Assembly (NCBI RefSeq): GCF_022376445.1
Contig: NW_025955268.1
Span: forward strand, 1 to 47,358
Source: Fomitopsis serialis
Taxonomy: Eukaryota > Basidiomycota > Agaricomycetes > Polyporales > Fomitopsidaceae
Direction of reading: 5' to 3'
Length of the DNA: 47,358 bases
Each line of letters opens with the position of its first letter. Positions within the stretch are counted from its first letter, which is position 1. Positions 13,220 to 24,611 of this stretch are shown here, one piece after another. The notes below the pieces were generated by a model. It did not search any database, was not told where the DNA came from, and worked only from the letters and a program-made list of their open reading frames with translations. The translations under genes and the position numbers were made by a program.

Positions 13220-14886
13220 GGTATTCACGTAGAGTGTCGGGGGCGTAAAAGGAGTGGCTGTTCTTGAACGAACGTAACGAGAAAAGAAAGACAGGACCGA
13301 GTGGCTAGGACGCCGTAGTACAGACGGAGAGGGATGAAGATGGCGAGCAGATGGCGGCCTGGAGAGAGTCGCCCAAATCCAACCAACACAAATAGCGTCG
13401 CCCCCGCGGCATCTCCCGATCTTTATGAATGACACGTGGGCCGCCCCCGTTCCCCGTCGCGTCGCGTCGCGTCAGGACGCCCTCACGCCACCCACCCACA
13501 ACTTAGTTCGACGCGCGCAAGGACGCGAACTCTCGCTCATTCCGCGTACAGATTCTCTCATTTGGTTATGCATTGTTGTCGAGGCACCTCTACCGCTACG
13601 GCACCGCCAGGCGCAGTGCAGTTCTGCTCGGATAGCCTCGGGAGGCAAGTCCGCACAGCACCCATACATGCTGGCAGTCAAAGCGAATGCATACCCCCAC
13701 GGATCTACTCGAGTGCCTATCAACTCAACGTGAAACGCGAACTCATCTGTGACGCTGACGCTACCATCCCGAATTGACAGGTGACAAAATGTGCCATGAT
13801 GCTATCGGGTACTAGTCTCAACAGGAGTGCAGGTGAATCAAATGCATGTCAGTGTTATGCACACGCATAGTTGAACCGAAGAGAAGCGAAATCCGCCTTG
13901 CACGTTCTACGGCAAAAGGGTCGTAAGTGGTGATTCTCGAGGTCCTCGCATTGATCCAGCAGGTTGGGAGTCGTTGGCCCGCTCTGGGTCAGACGAACGT
14001 GTCTTCCAGTACGAGTGGAATTGTCGTCCGCCGATACTTGTTGCACACGATACTCGCCGAACATTGCATGAACCAGTGAGGTGTGTTAGACATCCGTACT
14101 CGTACCTAAACTGACCCAGATACCTCACATGGCTGCCAGTAATTCCGGCGGGCACATCTCCCGCACCATCTTGCGAGCAAAGCAAAGCCGCAGAAATGAA
14201 CGATGGTCTTCCGCACTGCAGCGGTGCATGACCTCGCATCTAGACCGTCGACGCATCTACAGACTCGGATGCAGGTTGACCTGTTCTTGATGGTCGTGAC
14301 CGCTGCGGTCATAGTCTCTGAATGTAGCGCAAGACCGCTCAGCATCCGAGATGATCACCAATGGGTTTGACAACAGCCATGCCGTATGCACTGGAGGAAA
14401 CAACGCTGTTCTTGACTGAATTGTACGTACTACTGTAAGGCGGTCGACCGGCGTGTGCTGCGGGTAGTGGGTCTGAGTGTGTTAGTACTGGGCCTTGTCG
14501 CGGATCTGCGCTCGTATCAACACTGACAACAGTTCCCCTGTGCCTCGCGTTCACGGCCCATCGTGCCATTGGTTGTCCTAGTGGGTCGGAGCTGCATCTG
14601 TCTTGTCTCGTTGTGACAGGCTTCGAATACTTCTAACTTCGGGAGCGCAGCCGTCGAAGCGCAAGTCACTAAGACTGGTCCAGCAATAGCAAACTGAATC
14701 CGAAATCCAAAGTCTAATTATAGCACGATATACACGTATGTAGAAGGATACACCAATACATAGCGAACAACACGAGGGGACTAGCGCGAGGGCCATAAGA
14801 TACACAGGAACGGAAAAGAAAACGACGTTAAATCAAAGTAAGAACGCACATGTCTCAGAAGACGAAATCAGCCACGGCCCCAAGCC
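13220..14886. other. Intergenic region between the transcription factor 3' end and the coiled-coil gene start
   Basis: 1.67 kb without a supported gene. Directly upstream of the coiled-coil gene is a short tandem repeat of GTCGC units (about 13448-13465). Small open frames on both strands have no motifs. I see no tRNA or repeat of note. Confidence 0.4.
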
Positions 14887-17800
14887 TCAATGGCCCTGCT
14901 GCTCCCCCTCCGGCCGCGCAACCACGTCGAGGAACTGCGCCCACTCCGTCATCCCAATCCCAACAGACGCGCCCCACATCGAGCTCTCGTCCGCCGGAGG
15001 CGTATACGACAGCTGGCCATTCTGTCCGTCCATCGTCCCCGTCGCGTAATTCAGCGGCTGCGTGTGATGTTGCTGCTGCTGCATGGGGCGTTGGGGCACC
15101 ATCGAGGGCAGCGGCGCCATCCGTACCCGTTCATGTTCATCTGCGCGTACGACGGTGCGGACATCTGCCCGCTCTGCATCGCGAGCATGCTCGCCGTCTG
15201 GAGCAGCGCATTGCTCGGCTGACCCTGTGATGACTGCATCGCCTGAGCATGCGAATACGGGAGCGGGTCCACAGACGGCCCAGCCTGCATCCCGAGCTGC
15301 TGCTGCATGGGGCGCGCAGCCGTAGAGGGTTGCGAATACGTCGACATCGCCGTGACCTGTCGTTGTGACTGAGCAAGCCACCCCTCCATCCTCTGCTGCG
15401 GAACCCCCGCAGACGCCAGGCTGTTCCCAAGGTGCGAGGTCAGCGGGTACGCCTGTCCCCGCAGCAAGTCCGTCTCGCGTGCCGTGGGCGGGTCCTGGTA
15501 CGGGAACGCGAGCGTCTTGACGACCTTGAGCACCTCCGCCTTCTTCTGCGCGCGCTGCTCCGCGGACTGCTTCACGAGCTCCTCCGAGTATAGCGGCTGG
15601 AGCGCCTGCAAGATCGACAGCGCCTTCTCCGCGACGGGTAGCCAGCGGCAGCGCTCCAGCAGCGTCATCGTCTTGCGGACCTGCTCGCGGAACGTGTCTT
15701 TCCCCGGCACGTCCGGGTTCGTGATCAGCTGGAACGAGAAGAACATCGCCGCGGAGAAGACGTGGAACGGGAACCAGCTCAGGTGCCCTGGTACGCTCTG
15801 CACGCTGTACGCGTGCGCGGAGAGGGTGATCAGTTCCGACGCCGCGTCGACCGCTGCGTCGAGGCTCGCCTGCACCTTGATGTACGGCCGGTGCAGCGTA
15901 AACCGGATGTGCAGGTACGCGCACCGGTCGATGAGGCTTTGCACCGCTAGCCGCCGCGTCGCCTTCTCCTGGCTCAGGAGGCCCGCCCGCAGCGCGTACT
16001 CGTCGAGCTTCAGCTCCGCTGGGAGATTGTCGTACCAGTCTATCAGCATCTTGTCCTTCTCCTGGACGGAGGTATACTGTATCGACTTGAACGACACCGC
16101 GTCGTCCATGATATGGCCCAGGATGAACGCGAGCCTGAAGAGGGCGACGTTCGGGAGGTACAGCCGCCCGACGGTCTTCTCGACGTCGGGGTCGCGCACC
16201 GTGGGCAGGTCCGTCTCAAAGTGATGCGACGAGACGTGCAACGGGCGGCCGAACATGAACGCCTGCCACCGCTCGAACAGGATGATGTGCCACCACGCCC
16301 AGCGGCGACGCTCCGCGACGAGCCGGTCGAACTTGTGTTTGCACGGGTCGCGGTGGAGGCCCATCGCGGTCGCGATGCCGATCAGCTCGCCCGCGAGCTT
16401 CCACACCTCCTCCGGGTCCTCCTTCGCGAACGTCAGGTATTGCGACTGCGCAAGGAGGAGCTCTACCAGCGGGAGCGTGTACGTGCGCGTCAGGCTCTCT
16501 GCCGACTCGCGGTGGCGCTTCAGGACGTTGCGCATGAGCGTGTGGTACTTGTTGCTGTGCTCCTCGACCGACGCGGACCCCATCCGCTCGAGCAACGGGT
16601 GCCCAACCGGCAGGTAGCGCAGGGCGAGGCACATGATGATGCACGCCGTCGCGAGCACCACCCGGTCGCCGGACTTCCACTCCTTGAACCGCTGCCAGCC
16701 CTCCATAAACGCCTTCTCGTTGATATGCCGGTATATCCAGTTGCAGTAGTCGAAGTAATATGCGATCAGCGCGTCCATGGTGTCGAAATTCGGCAGTTCG
16801 CTGAGGAAGTCGTTGTCATACTCTGCATAGTGCTCGGTGGGATCTTCTATGTGTGCGGTAGGACTCTGTGGGTCTTGTTCATCCCGGTCGTGGTTCTGTA
16901 GCTGGTTAAGTGGTGTGCCATGGTAAGGAACGGGAAGAGCGTACCCCCATCATGAGCGACCCCGTAGCGGTAGGACCAAGGTAGATGCCGCCCGTGCGCC
17001 CTCCAAACATACCAGGCGTGCCGACCATTGGCGAGCTTTCAGTCTTCGTTCGATCGGCTGGCGACGCAGGAACTCCGCCATTTCCGCGGGTGAGTGAGTC
17101 CAGCCGGGCCGCTAGCGGGGCTAGTGGATGTGCTCCTGACCGGGCACTCGGCGGTAGATGCGCATATCCGATAATGGGTCGGATATTTGAGCTGTCTACC
17201 TTGATGTAGGATTCGAGCTGTACGAGAGATTGGCGGATGCGCGAGATCTCCGACAGCGGGTCGGGTTGTCTAACGAAGAGTCGCGTTAGCAGACGGAAGG
17301 TGGGATCAGACGATTCTAGCATTCTGGATACAAGGCACGGTATTTGGCAGAGATCAAAACATCTGCAGCTGGGGTAGCTATATCCCAGAGGAACACGATG
17401 TAGCCTTCAGTCCTGCCTACCATCCCGTCTCGCATTCTGCATGTTTGCACGAGTTGACCACGGGGAAGCATACAAGCACCCACTCCAAGCACCCACTCCG
17501 TGCGCCTAGAGTAGTCGGATTACCCAGATCGTGATGGGACGCTGGGACGCCCATCGGGGTACCTCCACAATTGTCCTCACAACACCGTTGTCCGAGGAAA
17601 TTGATCAAGGGACAGGACGGCAAAGACGGCATGTAAGTACGGCCTGACCGAGTCAATACACCTGCGGTGTCTGAGTGCAACTAGTACCCCATCCTGTCAG
17701 ACCCCGGTTATTGGGGTTACTCAGTGGCACCGAGCATGTACCAAGCATTAACAGTTTGCCGGCCACTAGATGTATCAGCTCTTGTCATGCCCGACGAGTG

Positions 17801-19286
17801 GCTTCGCAGCGGGCTAGCATCTGCTCAGTCATGCGATTGCAGACGTAAGAAGCACGTCTCGATGCAGACTAAGAACCCAGATCTGGGACGCTTTCATCCG
17901 AACATGAAAGGCCATATGTGGGATCTGAGGATCAGGCATCTCCGCCTACAGCCGGGGGCCTCATCGGGGATACCTCCACAATTGTCCTCAGAACACCGTT
18001 GTCCGAGGAAATTAATTGAGAGACAGGACGGCAAGGGCGGCATGTAAGTACGGCCTGGCCTAGTCAATACACCTGCGGTGTCTGAGTCCAGCTAGTACCC
18101 CATACTGTCAGGACCCCGGTAATTGGTGGTACTCAGTGGCACAGAGCATATACCAAGCATACACAGTTTGCCGGCCACTATGTGAATCAACTCTGGTCAT
18201 GCCCGACGGGTGACTTCGCAGCGGGCTAGGCCCATCTGCATAGTCGTGTAATTGCAGATACAAAAAGCATGCCTCGACGCTGAACCCAAACTGGTAGCAC
18301 TCGCCATTGGCTGAGCAGTGGTGAGGCGGGCATCCCGGTCTCGCGTAAGGGTCCGTAAGCGAGCCTCCTGATAGCTCCTCAGAGCTGCCAGTGGCAGCTT
18401 TTGAGCGTTTCAAGACCGATGCATGGCCTGTCTCTAAGACACCCACAAATGAATAGACAAACCGACACACAGAGTGTCGTGTAAGGCCCGGACCCCCAAT
18501 CTGAATGGATGTCCACCGAAGCCATGCCTGATATAAAGTGCGAGCAATGGATCACAGCAAGCGCAGGGGCCTGATTTCATCCAGACTAAGAACCGAGATC
18601 TGGGGTCAGGCATCTCTGCCTACAACCGGGGGCCATCGGGGATGCCTCCGAAATCGTCCTTTCAACACCCATGTCCGAGGGAATTGATTGAGGGACAGGA
18701 CGGCGAGGCTGGCATGTGAGTCTGCGCAGCTCATCCAGGCTGGCTTCACATGCGCACGGCGTCATCCCCAAGTCCCTGCCGGAATAGCTAACACCTCCTG
18801 AGCGTGCCGCTGACTTTGACGAACATACCAATAACCAGACACCCAACTTGACACGAACTCACCTCGTCTCATCTTGATTAGTCGGCCCATTATCCTGCCC
18901 TTGGTAACATGAAGCTGTTGTACCTGCAGACGGTATTGAGGCATCAGCACACGTGTAACTTACGTTCGAATGACTATGACTGCGCACCTCTCAGCACGCA
19001 GGAGGAACAAGGACGATTCCTGACATGACCGAGGATTGCGAGGAGATCATGTTAGCAGCCAGCGACTTGACGTCGCGACGCCGCGGAGAAAGTGAGCGTA
19101 CCTATCGCATTTTAGCTTGCTATTTCTACATGGCTCGCAGTTGATTGCCTTGCGTGCCCGCTTGGGTGGAGGCTGCCGCGTTTCTGAGCCCTGGCGATCG
19201 CCGTCCTCGGAGTCCGGGGCCCCTGGCGAGTGGGGTCGGCGCAGTTTGTTCGGTCGTGTTGCGGACTTGTCCTCGGGTCTCGACAT
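14887..19286 (-). CDS. Zn2Cys6 fungal-specific transcription factor, DNA-binding part interrupted by a repeat block
   Basis: Exon 1 (19286-19102) starts at MSRPEDK and ends inside the zinc cluster INCEPCRNSKLKCDR. The next exon (from 19019) supplies NRPCSSCVLRG, so five of six cluster cysteines are present, then hits a stop in frame. The rest of the protein resumes about 1.7 kb away: 17269-16945 (QPDPLSEISRIRQSLVQLES, a linker/dimerisation-type segment) and 16901-14887, the fungal-specific TF domain (DYCNWIYRHINEKAF, MGLHRDPCKHKFD, RRRWAWWHIILFERWQAF) with a Gln/Met-rich tail. A candidate for the sixth cysteine, TVPCIQN, lies near 17330-17350. The tail shows a one-base deletion near 15120; adding it makes the last exon phase-correct. 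The gene is either split by an insertion or has a very large, poorly resolved intron. Targets are unknown. Confidence 0.75.
17525..18720. repeat. Degenerate direct-repeat block (two long units plus a partial third)
   Basis: Unit 1 (about 17525-17910) and unit 2 (about 17935-18310) can be aligned over most of their length with mostly scattered substitutions. Shared landmarks include CCGAGGAAATT (17592 and 18004), GGACAGGACGGCAA, TCAATACACCTGCGGTGTC (17652, 18063) and CAGTTTGCCGGCCACTA (17752, 18164). A partial third copy begins near 18577 and ends near 18720 (ATCGGGGATGCCTCCG...). Units are spaced about 415 bp. No coding capacity is seen. Copies begin or contain TGTCAG(G)ACCCCGG, which is reminiscent of an LTR start, but no internal element or target-site duplication was found. 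The block lies between the zinc-cluster exon and the body of the transcription factor. Confidence 0.7.
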
Positions 19287-21276
19287 TGTTCTGAGGGTTG
19301 CGCGTTGGTTGGCGGAAAGGAGGAGTGCAGAGAGGGGTCGTGAAGTTGTTGTGAAGAGGCGCGGCGGGAGGAGGTCGTCCAAAAGGGCACCGCTTCCCCG
19401 CACGGACAAGACGCCCAATCTGCCGAGGTCTTACCTGCAGGCTGGATGAGCGGAACGCCGGATCTTCTGCCAATCTGGATTGGCAACGATAGCAAGGCAA
19501 GGCTCCGGCGAGACGTCTCGAAAATGATGCGGAAAGGCAGCATCCTCCCAGGTCCTGCAGCACAGGCGCCCAGCGTTAGCGTGCCCAGCTCGGGATCGCT
19601 CAGTCGCATCAGACGCGTTACAATTGCTGTGCTGCCCGAGCCTTCCTCACCCAGTTCCTGCTCTGCGCAAGACTCCGAGCTCAACGTCGCACTGGCCGTC
19701 GAGAACGACCTGTGGGCCAAACAGCGCTCCTCAGGGCAGCTTCGCACACACTCAGTAGACAGCTTCCGCTGTGAGTGGATTAGGAAACACTGTCCGCGGA
19801 GATGCTCATTCGAGTGGCCGGGTTTGGGTGGCCCACTCGTTCTGCACCCGGCGATCTGCGGAGTAAGTTATACTTATCGTGCCAACGAAGTGCCGTCTCC
19901 ACCACTTCCAGACCACTTCAGAGTTCCGCTGGACACCGCAGTTGCACAAGCCTGGTCCTGGAGCATGCGTGAGCGGCGAGGGAAATGACAGAACAGTACA
20001 TACAGTAGTTGACTGGTCTCGCGGTACACGTGACTGCACTACTTACAGAACGGTTGAAATTGCTACAGAGCCATTATGCCATAGGCCGCATGGCCCTCAA
20101 TGCGATTATTTTACAACGGCTCTCTGCATGCTAAGTACATCACTGTCATCAGGACGCTCATGTGCTGTGTTGTCGCGGAATGCCTCGGAACATCAAGCGG
20201 GCCAGTCACTGAGACGCACAAGTTGTACCCAGCTGATACTACCCGTCCACCGGTATCCACGGACAAGGGAGAAGTTCTACCGGCCTGAGGTACGTACTAC
20301 CTCTGCGCGCCGATCAGGCCTCAGGCACCATATTAACACAGCACCATTTGCAGGACTGTACTTCCCATCGGTCGTAAGGCCGGCGCGGCTACACAGTATT
20401 ATAATATAAGGCTGATCATATCAAAAGCCGGTGACCTATGACAGAACCATGCAACGAGTGTTACGAATGCCATTGGTGACTGACTGACCAGCACCGCTTT
20501 ACGTGCTTTCGACGGTGTGTAAAGCGGTCTTCCAAAGCGCTAGCATGTGCAGTAGACAGTCGTCGTTACAGTAACTTATGCAGTGGAGGCTTCAAACCAT
20601 AACCTAGTCACAGTATATCGTACTACAAGCCTGAGGGCCATCTCACTTCACATTACACACTGCCCGCGAGTGGCCGCGCATTCCTCGCAAGCTCATCCAA
20701 CTTTGGTGAAGAGCACTGCATCGCATCCGAGTCCCGAGACAAGCCGTGCGCGCATCGTCGATCCCAGAAGCGCAGATATGATCGGCGGCACACCGTCGCG
20801 GGCATTGGCAATTGCTGACCTTGGCTTGCTGATGAGTGCGCGGTACGCACGCGGTTGCATCATCTTACTGCCTTTCGGGATCTGATTGGCAGGCCAATGG
20901 CAGGCTTGTGCAAAATATTGTTGCGCCTCCGGAGCTAGGGGATGTTTCCCTAACTCCTAACAGAGGTACTCACACTTTGTGAATCGCCGTGTATGCTGAC
21001 ATGAGATTTCGGGTAGTTCTTAGTACACCAGCAAGATTAGCCGTTTGAGCACAGCTGCACCTTGCCTATTGAGGTTGGCCAGCTGCTGCGCTTCCCACTA
21101 CGTAAATACTTTCCCTCAATGGCTTGCGACGGTGCGAGAGCCTGAGGCTGACCTACCGGTCACCGAGACTTCACTGGGAAAGTGAGTTCATTCAAACCAT
21201 ATAGCACGATACAATAGAACGTTACAGCCGTGCTGTGAGCTTTACACTGGATCATCTCAGTCGTTCTCAATCTTAG
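19287..21276. other. Intergenic region upstream of the transcription factor
   Basis: About 2 kb between the transcription-factor start and the 3' end of the first SET gene. Overlapping open frames of 100-211 codons occur around 19110-19990 on both strands. They lack domains, and the minus-strand one overlaps exon 1 of the transcription factor in another frame, so I do not call them genes. The rest shows nothing recognisable. Confidence 0.4.
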
Positions 21277-22695
21277 CTAAGGCCAACTGCACTGTACACC
21301 GCACGCTCGTATGTTTTCCACCACGAACTGTCCGATGTCATCTACCTGGGCAACCTTCCACGACTCCTCCCCGAGAATCAACACGTGCGCCCTCCTAGCC
21401 TCCTTCAACCACTTGAGCCCCGCCAGCGGACCCTCCTGCACTTGCATGATTCGACCGACCTCGTACAAGATCCTCGCAACCTGGAAATTCATCCCCTCCG
21501 CCCGCGCGTACCCCAGCGTCCGCCGGACAGCCTTCTCCGACAACACAGGGTACGAAGAGGGCTCCAGCGCATTCTCCAAGGTATGCAGCAGCTCCGCAAC
21601 TATCTTGCGCCGCTCGTCGCTGTGCCTCACGTCCTCCGGCGAGGCGTCCAGGCACGTCTTGCAGAGGCACTCGCACGAATACAGCCTCTCAAAGCATGCC
21701 TGCCGCTCCGCCCGCGTTACCGACGTCACATATTTCGCCGTAATTTCCTCGCCCGCGGGGATGTCCCGCGCGGCGAAGAACTGCCCGCACCACCTCGCCT
21801 TATTCCAGTGGTAGTGCGCGTTCGCAGCACAGTCGTGGTTCGCGCGGGAAATCGTGAGGTATGTCCCGCCGAAAGCGACAGGGTTGTCCACCTCATCGGT
21901 CAAGGGCCCGGAGGTATACGCGTTCGTCATGATGCGGCCTGGGAGCGGGTGGGATCGCTCCCCGAGAGAGCAGCGGTCGACCAACGTCATGAAGGACGTG
22001 CGCGGGGCCTCCGACAGGGCAGCGAGCGCTGCGTCGTAGAACGAGGGCTCGAAAGGGACACGGTACTTGTTTCCGACCGAGTTATTGGATGAGAGGAGAG
22101 TTGGCCTTTCTGCGAGGATCAACTCGCCTGCCTTGATGAGCCGCGTCGCGAACATCCCCAGGCCCTTGTGCTCAGTCTCCTGTATGCTGAAGGGACGGGC
22201 CGTGCCATGGTCTGGCAGTGGCTTTTTCAGAGCGAGCTCGCCGAAGGGAATAATGTGCTCGAGTTCGGCGCGGGATCCAATCATGACCATCGTTATTTCT
22301 CCGCTGTCTTCCGAGTAAGTACAATAGCAGGGCGGGGGTGGCCCAGTTGCCCGCCCCGCCTTGCTATTGCTTTCCTCGGGGCATACCAAGCGAAAATGCC
22401 CTCCATTGACACTAACAGGCTTCGTGGCCGACGGAGGCACGGCGCTGTCCACTGAGGCCGTGTTCGTTTCGGCGCGCGTCCTGCGACCTTCCTTCAAGAA
22501 GCCGCGCTTCATCTGGGTATACATACCGTCATCAGGACGGGTGCTACTCGCAGTAGATGTATTGGTGTGAGGTTCTGCTGCCGCCACACGCTTCCGCCTG
22601 GCAGACGGCATTGTCGGCGAGTTGGTCGGCGGCGGCGCGGTAGTACCCTGGTCCAGCCCGTGCTTGAGGAAGCCACGCTTCATCTGCGAATACAT
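21277..22695 (-). CDS. SET-domain protein, array copy 1
   Basis: This is an intronless gene of 472 aa in an otherwise intron-rich region. The N-terminus carries MYSQMKRGFLK at residues 1-11 and a second copy MYTQMKRGFLK at 58-68, separated by a Pro/Ser/Thr-rich linker. The SET domain spans about 178-322 (GLGMFATRLIKAGEL, AGEEITAKY). Its pseudoknot motif reads SRANHDCAAN (N286-H287-D288-C289), where classical SET enzymes have NHSC. A post-SET cysteine cluster follows (CECLCKTC, 341-348), then an alpha-helical C-terminal region like the TPR-type end of SMYD proteins. No MYND finger is seen. The likely role is lysine methylation of a histone or other protein, inferred from the fold. It is a paralogue of the genes at 23.2 and 25.8 kb. 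Confidence 0.9.
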   Translation of the reverse strand: MYSQMKRGFLKHGLDQGTTAPPPTNSPTMPSARRKRVAAAEPHTNTSTASSTRPDDGMYTQMKRGFLKEGRRTRAETNTASVDSAVPPSATKPVSVNGGHFRLVCPEESNSKAGRATGPPPPCYCTYSEDSGEITMVMIGSRAELEHIIPFGELALKKPLPDHGTARPFSIQETEHKGLGMFATRLIKAGELILAERPTLLSSNNSVGNKYRVPFEPSFYDAALAALSEAPRTSFMTLVDRCSLGERSHPLPGRIMTNAYTSGPLTDEVDNPVAFGGTYLTISRANHDCAANAHYHWNKARWCGQFFAARDIPAGEEITAKYVTSVTRAERQACFERLYSCECLCKTCLDASPEDVRHSDERRKIVAELLHTLENALEPSSYPVLSEKAVRRTLGYARAEGMNFQVARILYEVGRIMQVQEGPLAGLKWLKEARRAHVLILGEESWKVAQVDDIGQFVVENIRACGVQCSWP

Positions 22696-23195
22696 AGGTG
22701 CTATTCGAATAACTCAGACATAGAAGATGAAACACTGAGGGACAGAGACATAAATCAGTAAGTACCTGATAACTGACGAGTTTGGAGTCCGAGCTCGAGT
22801 GAGCGTCGGCTGTGGATGCTAACCACGATCGATTCGATCGAGATCTGACTTATGTATCCAAATGCTGAGGCGCTCATTTAAGCTCTCAAGCTGATCATGG
22901 GGTGTGTACTAGAGTCCTCGTTGAAATATGTTAACCTCATCGCCAAAAGCGCAACCCTATGATCTGCCGTAGTCAGGTATCATAACTTGCGACGCCATGT
23001 ATTTGCCTGTAAGTAGCTCCGGTTACATATATGAATACTGCCACTACTACTTAGACAGATTCCTCACATTTACAGCAGACGAGTATTATGATGTCGAATT
23101 GATCAAATTTTAGAACGATACAATGGACCGTCCTCACCATCTCATTAAGAACCATGCAGCAAGCAGCACTGTGGTGGCCCATCTCATTCCGTTAT
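22696..23195. repeat. Spacer with flank element F1 downstream of SET copy 2
   Basis: The stretch 22824-23055 aligns with 25526-25765, which lies in the same position downstream of SET copy 3. Both begin with a palindromic core, CGATCG-ATT-CGATCG followed by AGATCT, and share AAAGCGCAACCCTA and ATCTGCCGTAGTCAGGTATC. The match is clearly less perfect than that of the MSS1 segments. No gene is visible. The element marks the left end of the duplicated unit. Confidence 0.65.
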
Positions 23196-24611
23196 CTAGG
23201 GCCAGCTGTAATGTACACCGCAAGCAAGGACAATGTCCGCTATTACTGACCTCCCGACACTATCGACGCGGGCAACCTTCCATGACTCTTCCCCGACAAC
23301 CAAGACCAACGCCCTCCTGGCCTCCTTTAGCCACCGGAGCGCTCCTACAGGGCCCTCTTGCACTCGCATGATTCGTCCGACCTCGAACAAGATGTATGCG
23401 TATGAAGCCATCAATGATTCCTCCCGTGCGTACCGCAACGTCCGTCGGATGGACTTCTTCGAAAGGGTAGGGTACGACGAGGGATCTGAGGCGTTCTCCA
23501 GGTCATACAGCAACCCGAAAACCGCCTTCCGCCGCTCGTCGCTGCGCCTCACGTCCTCCGGCGATGCCTCCAGACATGTCTTGCAGAGGCAGCTGCATGA
23601 ATACCCAATCGCGAAAAATGCGTGCCGCTGCGACTGCGTCGCCAATGGCGCGTACGTTGTCGTGATCTCCTCGCCCGCCGTGATATCCCTCACGGCAAAT
23701 ATCTGCCCACACCACCTCGCCTTGTTCCAGTGGTAGTGCGCGGTCGCAGCACAGTCGTGGTTCGCGCGAGATATTGTGAGGTACGTCGCCACATATTTGA
23801 AGGCTTTTTGCGCATCGGACATGGCACCGATGGCGAACCCATTCGTCTTGACGCGTCCCGGAAGTGGATGACATCGTTCCCCGACAAGGCAGCAGTCGCC
23901 CAGAGCCATGAAGGAAGTGCGTGGGCCCTCCGACAGCGCTGCAAGGACGGCGTCGTAAAAAGAGGGCTCGAAAGGCACATAGTACTTCGTGCCACATACG
24001 CCTGAGGACGAGATGATGGTGGGTCGTTCTGCAATGACCAATTCGCCAGCCTTGATGGACCGCGTCGCGAACAACCCCAGCCCCATCCGGGCAGTCTCCT
24101 GTACCCGGAAAGGCCGGATTTTCCCGTGGTCTGGCAGTTCCTTCTCCAGAGCGACCTCACCAAATGGAATGATGTGCTCGAGCTCTGCACGGGATCCGAT
24201 AATGGCCATGTCCGTCTCGCCGCTGTCCCCCGAGTAGGTACAAAAGCAAGGCGGGGGCATCTGGGGCGGCCCTGTAGGCGGACCAGCCTTGCTCTTGATT
24301 TCCTCGGGGGATACTAAGCAGAAGCCTGAGCGCCCTCGACTGGCAGACTTCGCGGCCGGTTCTGGCACGGCGCCCACCGACGCCGTATTCGCTTCGGCAC
24401 GTTCCTTGTTACTTTCCTTGAGAAAACCGCGTTTCATCTGGGCGTACATGCCCTCGTCAGGACGGGTGCTGTCCACCGTAGGCGGCTTGGGCCGACGTTC
24501 AGCGCCGCGGTCCTGGACGGGAGGCTTGACCGACGATGTGAATGGCGCTCGCGTGTTGCCCTCCGAGTCCAATCCTTGCTTGAGGAAACCACGCTTCATC
24601 TGTGAGTACAT
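23196..24611 (-). CDS. SET-domain protein, array copy 2
   Basis: This is an intronless gene. I start it at 24611 (MYSQMKRGFLKQG) rather than at the in-frame ATG at 24653, because this gives 471 aa, one residue off copy 1, and the same N-terminus. A second motif, MYAQMKRGFLKES, begins at residue 55. The SET core is conserved (GLGLFATRSIKAGEL, YLTISRANHDCAATAHYHW, AGEEITTTY), followed by CSCLCKTC and the helical C-terminus ending GVHYSWP, as in copy 1. Asp again replaces Ser in the NHxC motif. It is closer to copy 1 than to copy 3. Upstream it is flanked by the truncated MSS1 copy, so its promoter region lies only about 235 nt from that fragment. Confidence 0.9.
   Translation of the reverse strand: MYSQMKRGFLKQGLDSEGNTRAPFTSSVKPPVQDRGAERRPKPPTVDSTRPDEGMYAQMKRGFLKESNKERAEANTASVGAVPEPAAKSASRGRSGFCLVSPEEIKSKAGPPTGPPQMPPPCFCTYSGDSGETDMAIIGSRAELEHIIPFGEVALEKELPDHGKIRPFRVQETARMGLGLFATRSIKAGELVIAERPTIISSSGVCGTKYYVPFEPSFYDAVLAALSEGPRTSFMALGDCCLVGERCHPLPGRVKTNGFAIGAMSDAQKAFKYVATYLTISRANHDCAATAHYHWNKARWCGQIFAVRDITAGEEITTTYAPLATQSQRHAFFAIGYSCSCLCKTCLEASPEDVRRSDERRKAVFGLLYDLENASDPSSYPTLSKKSIRRTLRYAREESLMASYAYILFEVGRIMRVQEGPVGALRWLKEARRALVLVVGEESWKVARVDSVGRSVIADIVLACGVHYSWP

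Noticed and set aside
16113..16901. 262-codon plus-strand frame
   Set aside because: Antisense shadow of the transcription factor body, which has clear domain motifs on the minus strand.
17525..18720. Complete LTR retrotransposon
   Set aside because: No polymerase, integrase or gag-like frame, no primer-binding site and no target-site duplication could be found; only LTR-like wording of the repeat starts.
19112..19747. 211-codon open frame on the minus strand and 180-codon frame on the plus strand in the same area
   Set aside because: They overlap each other and exon 1 of the transcription factor in another frame, have no domain, and look like shadows of GC-rich sequence.
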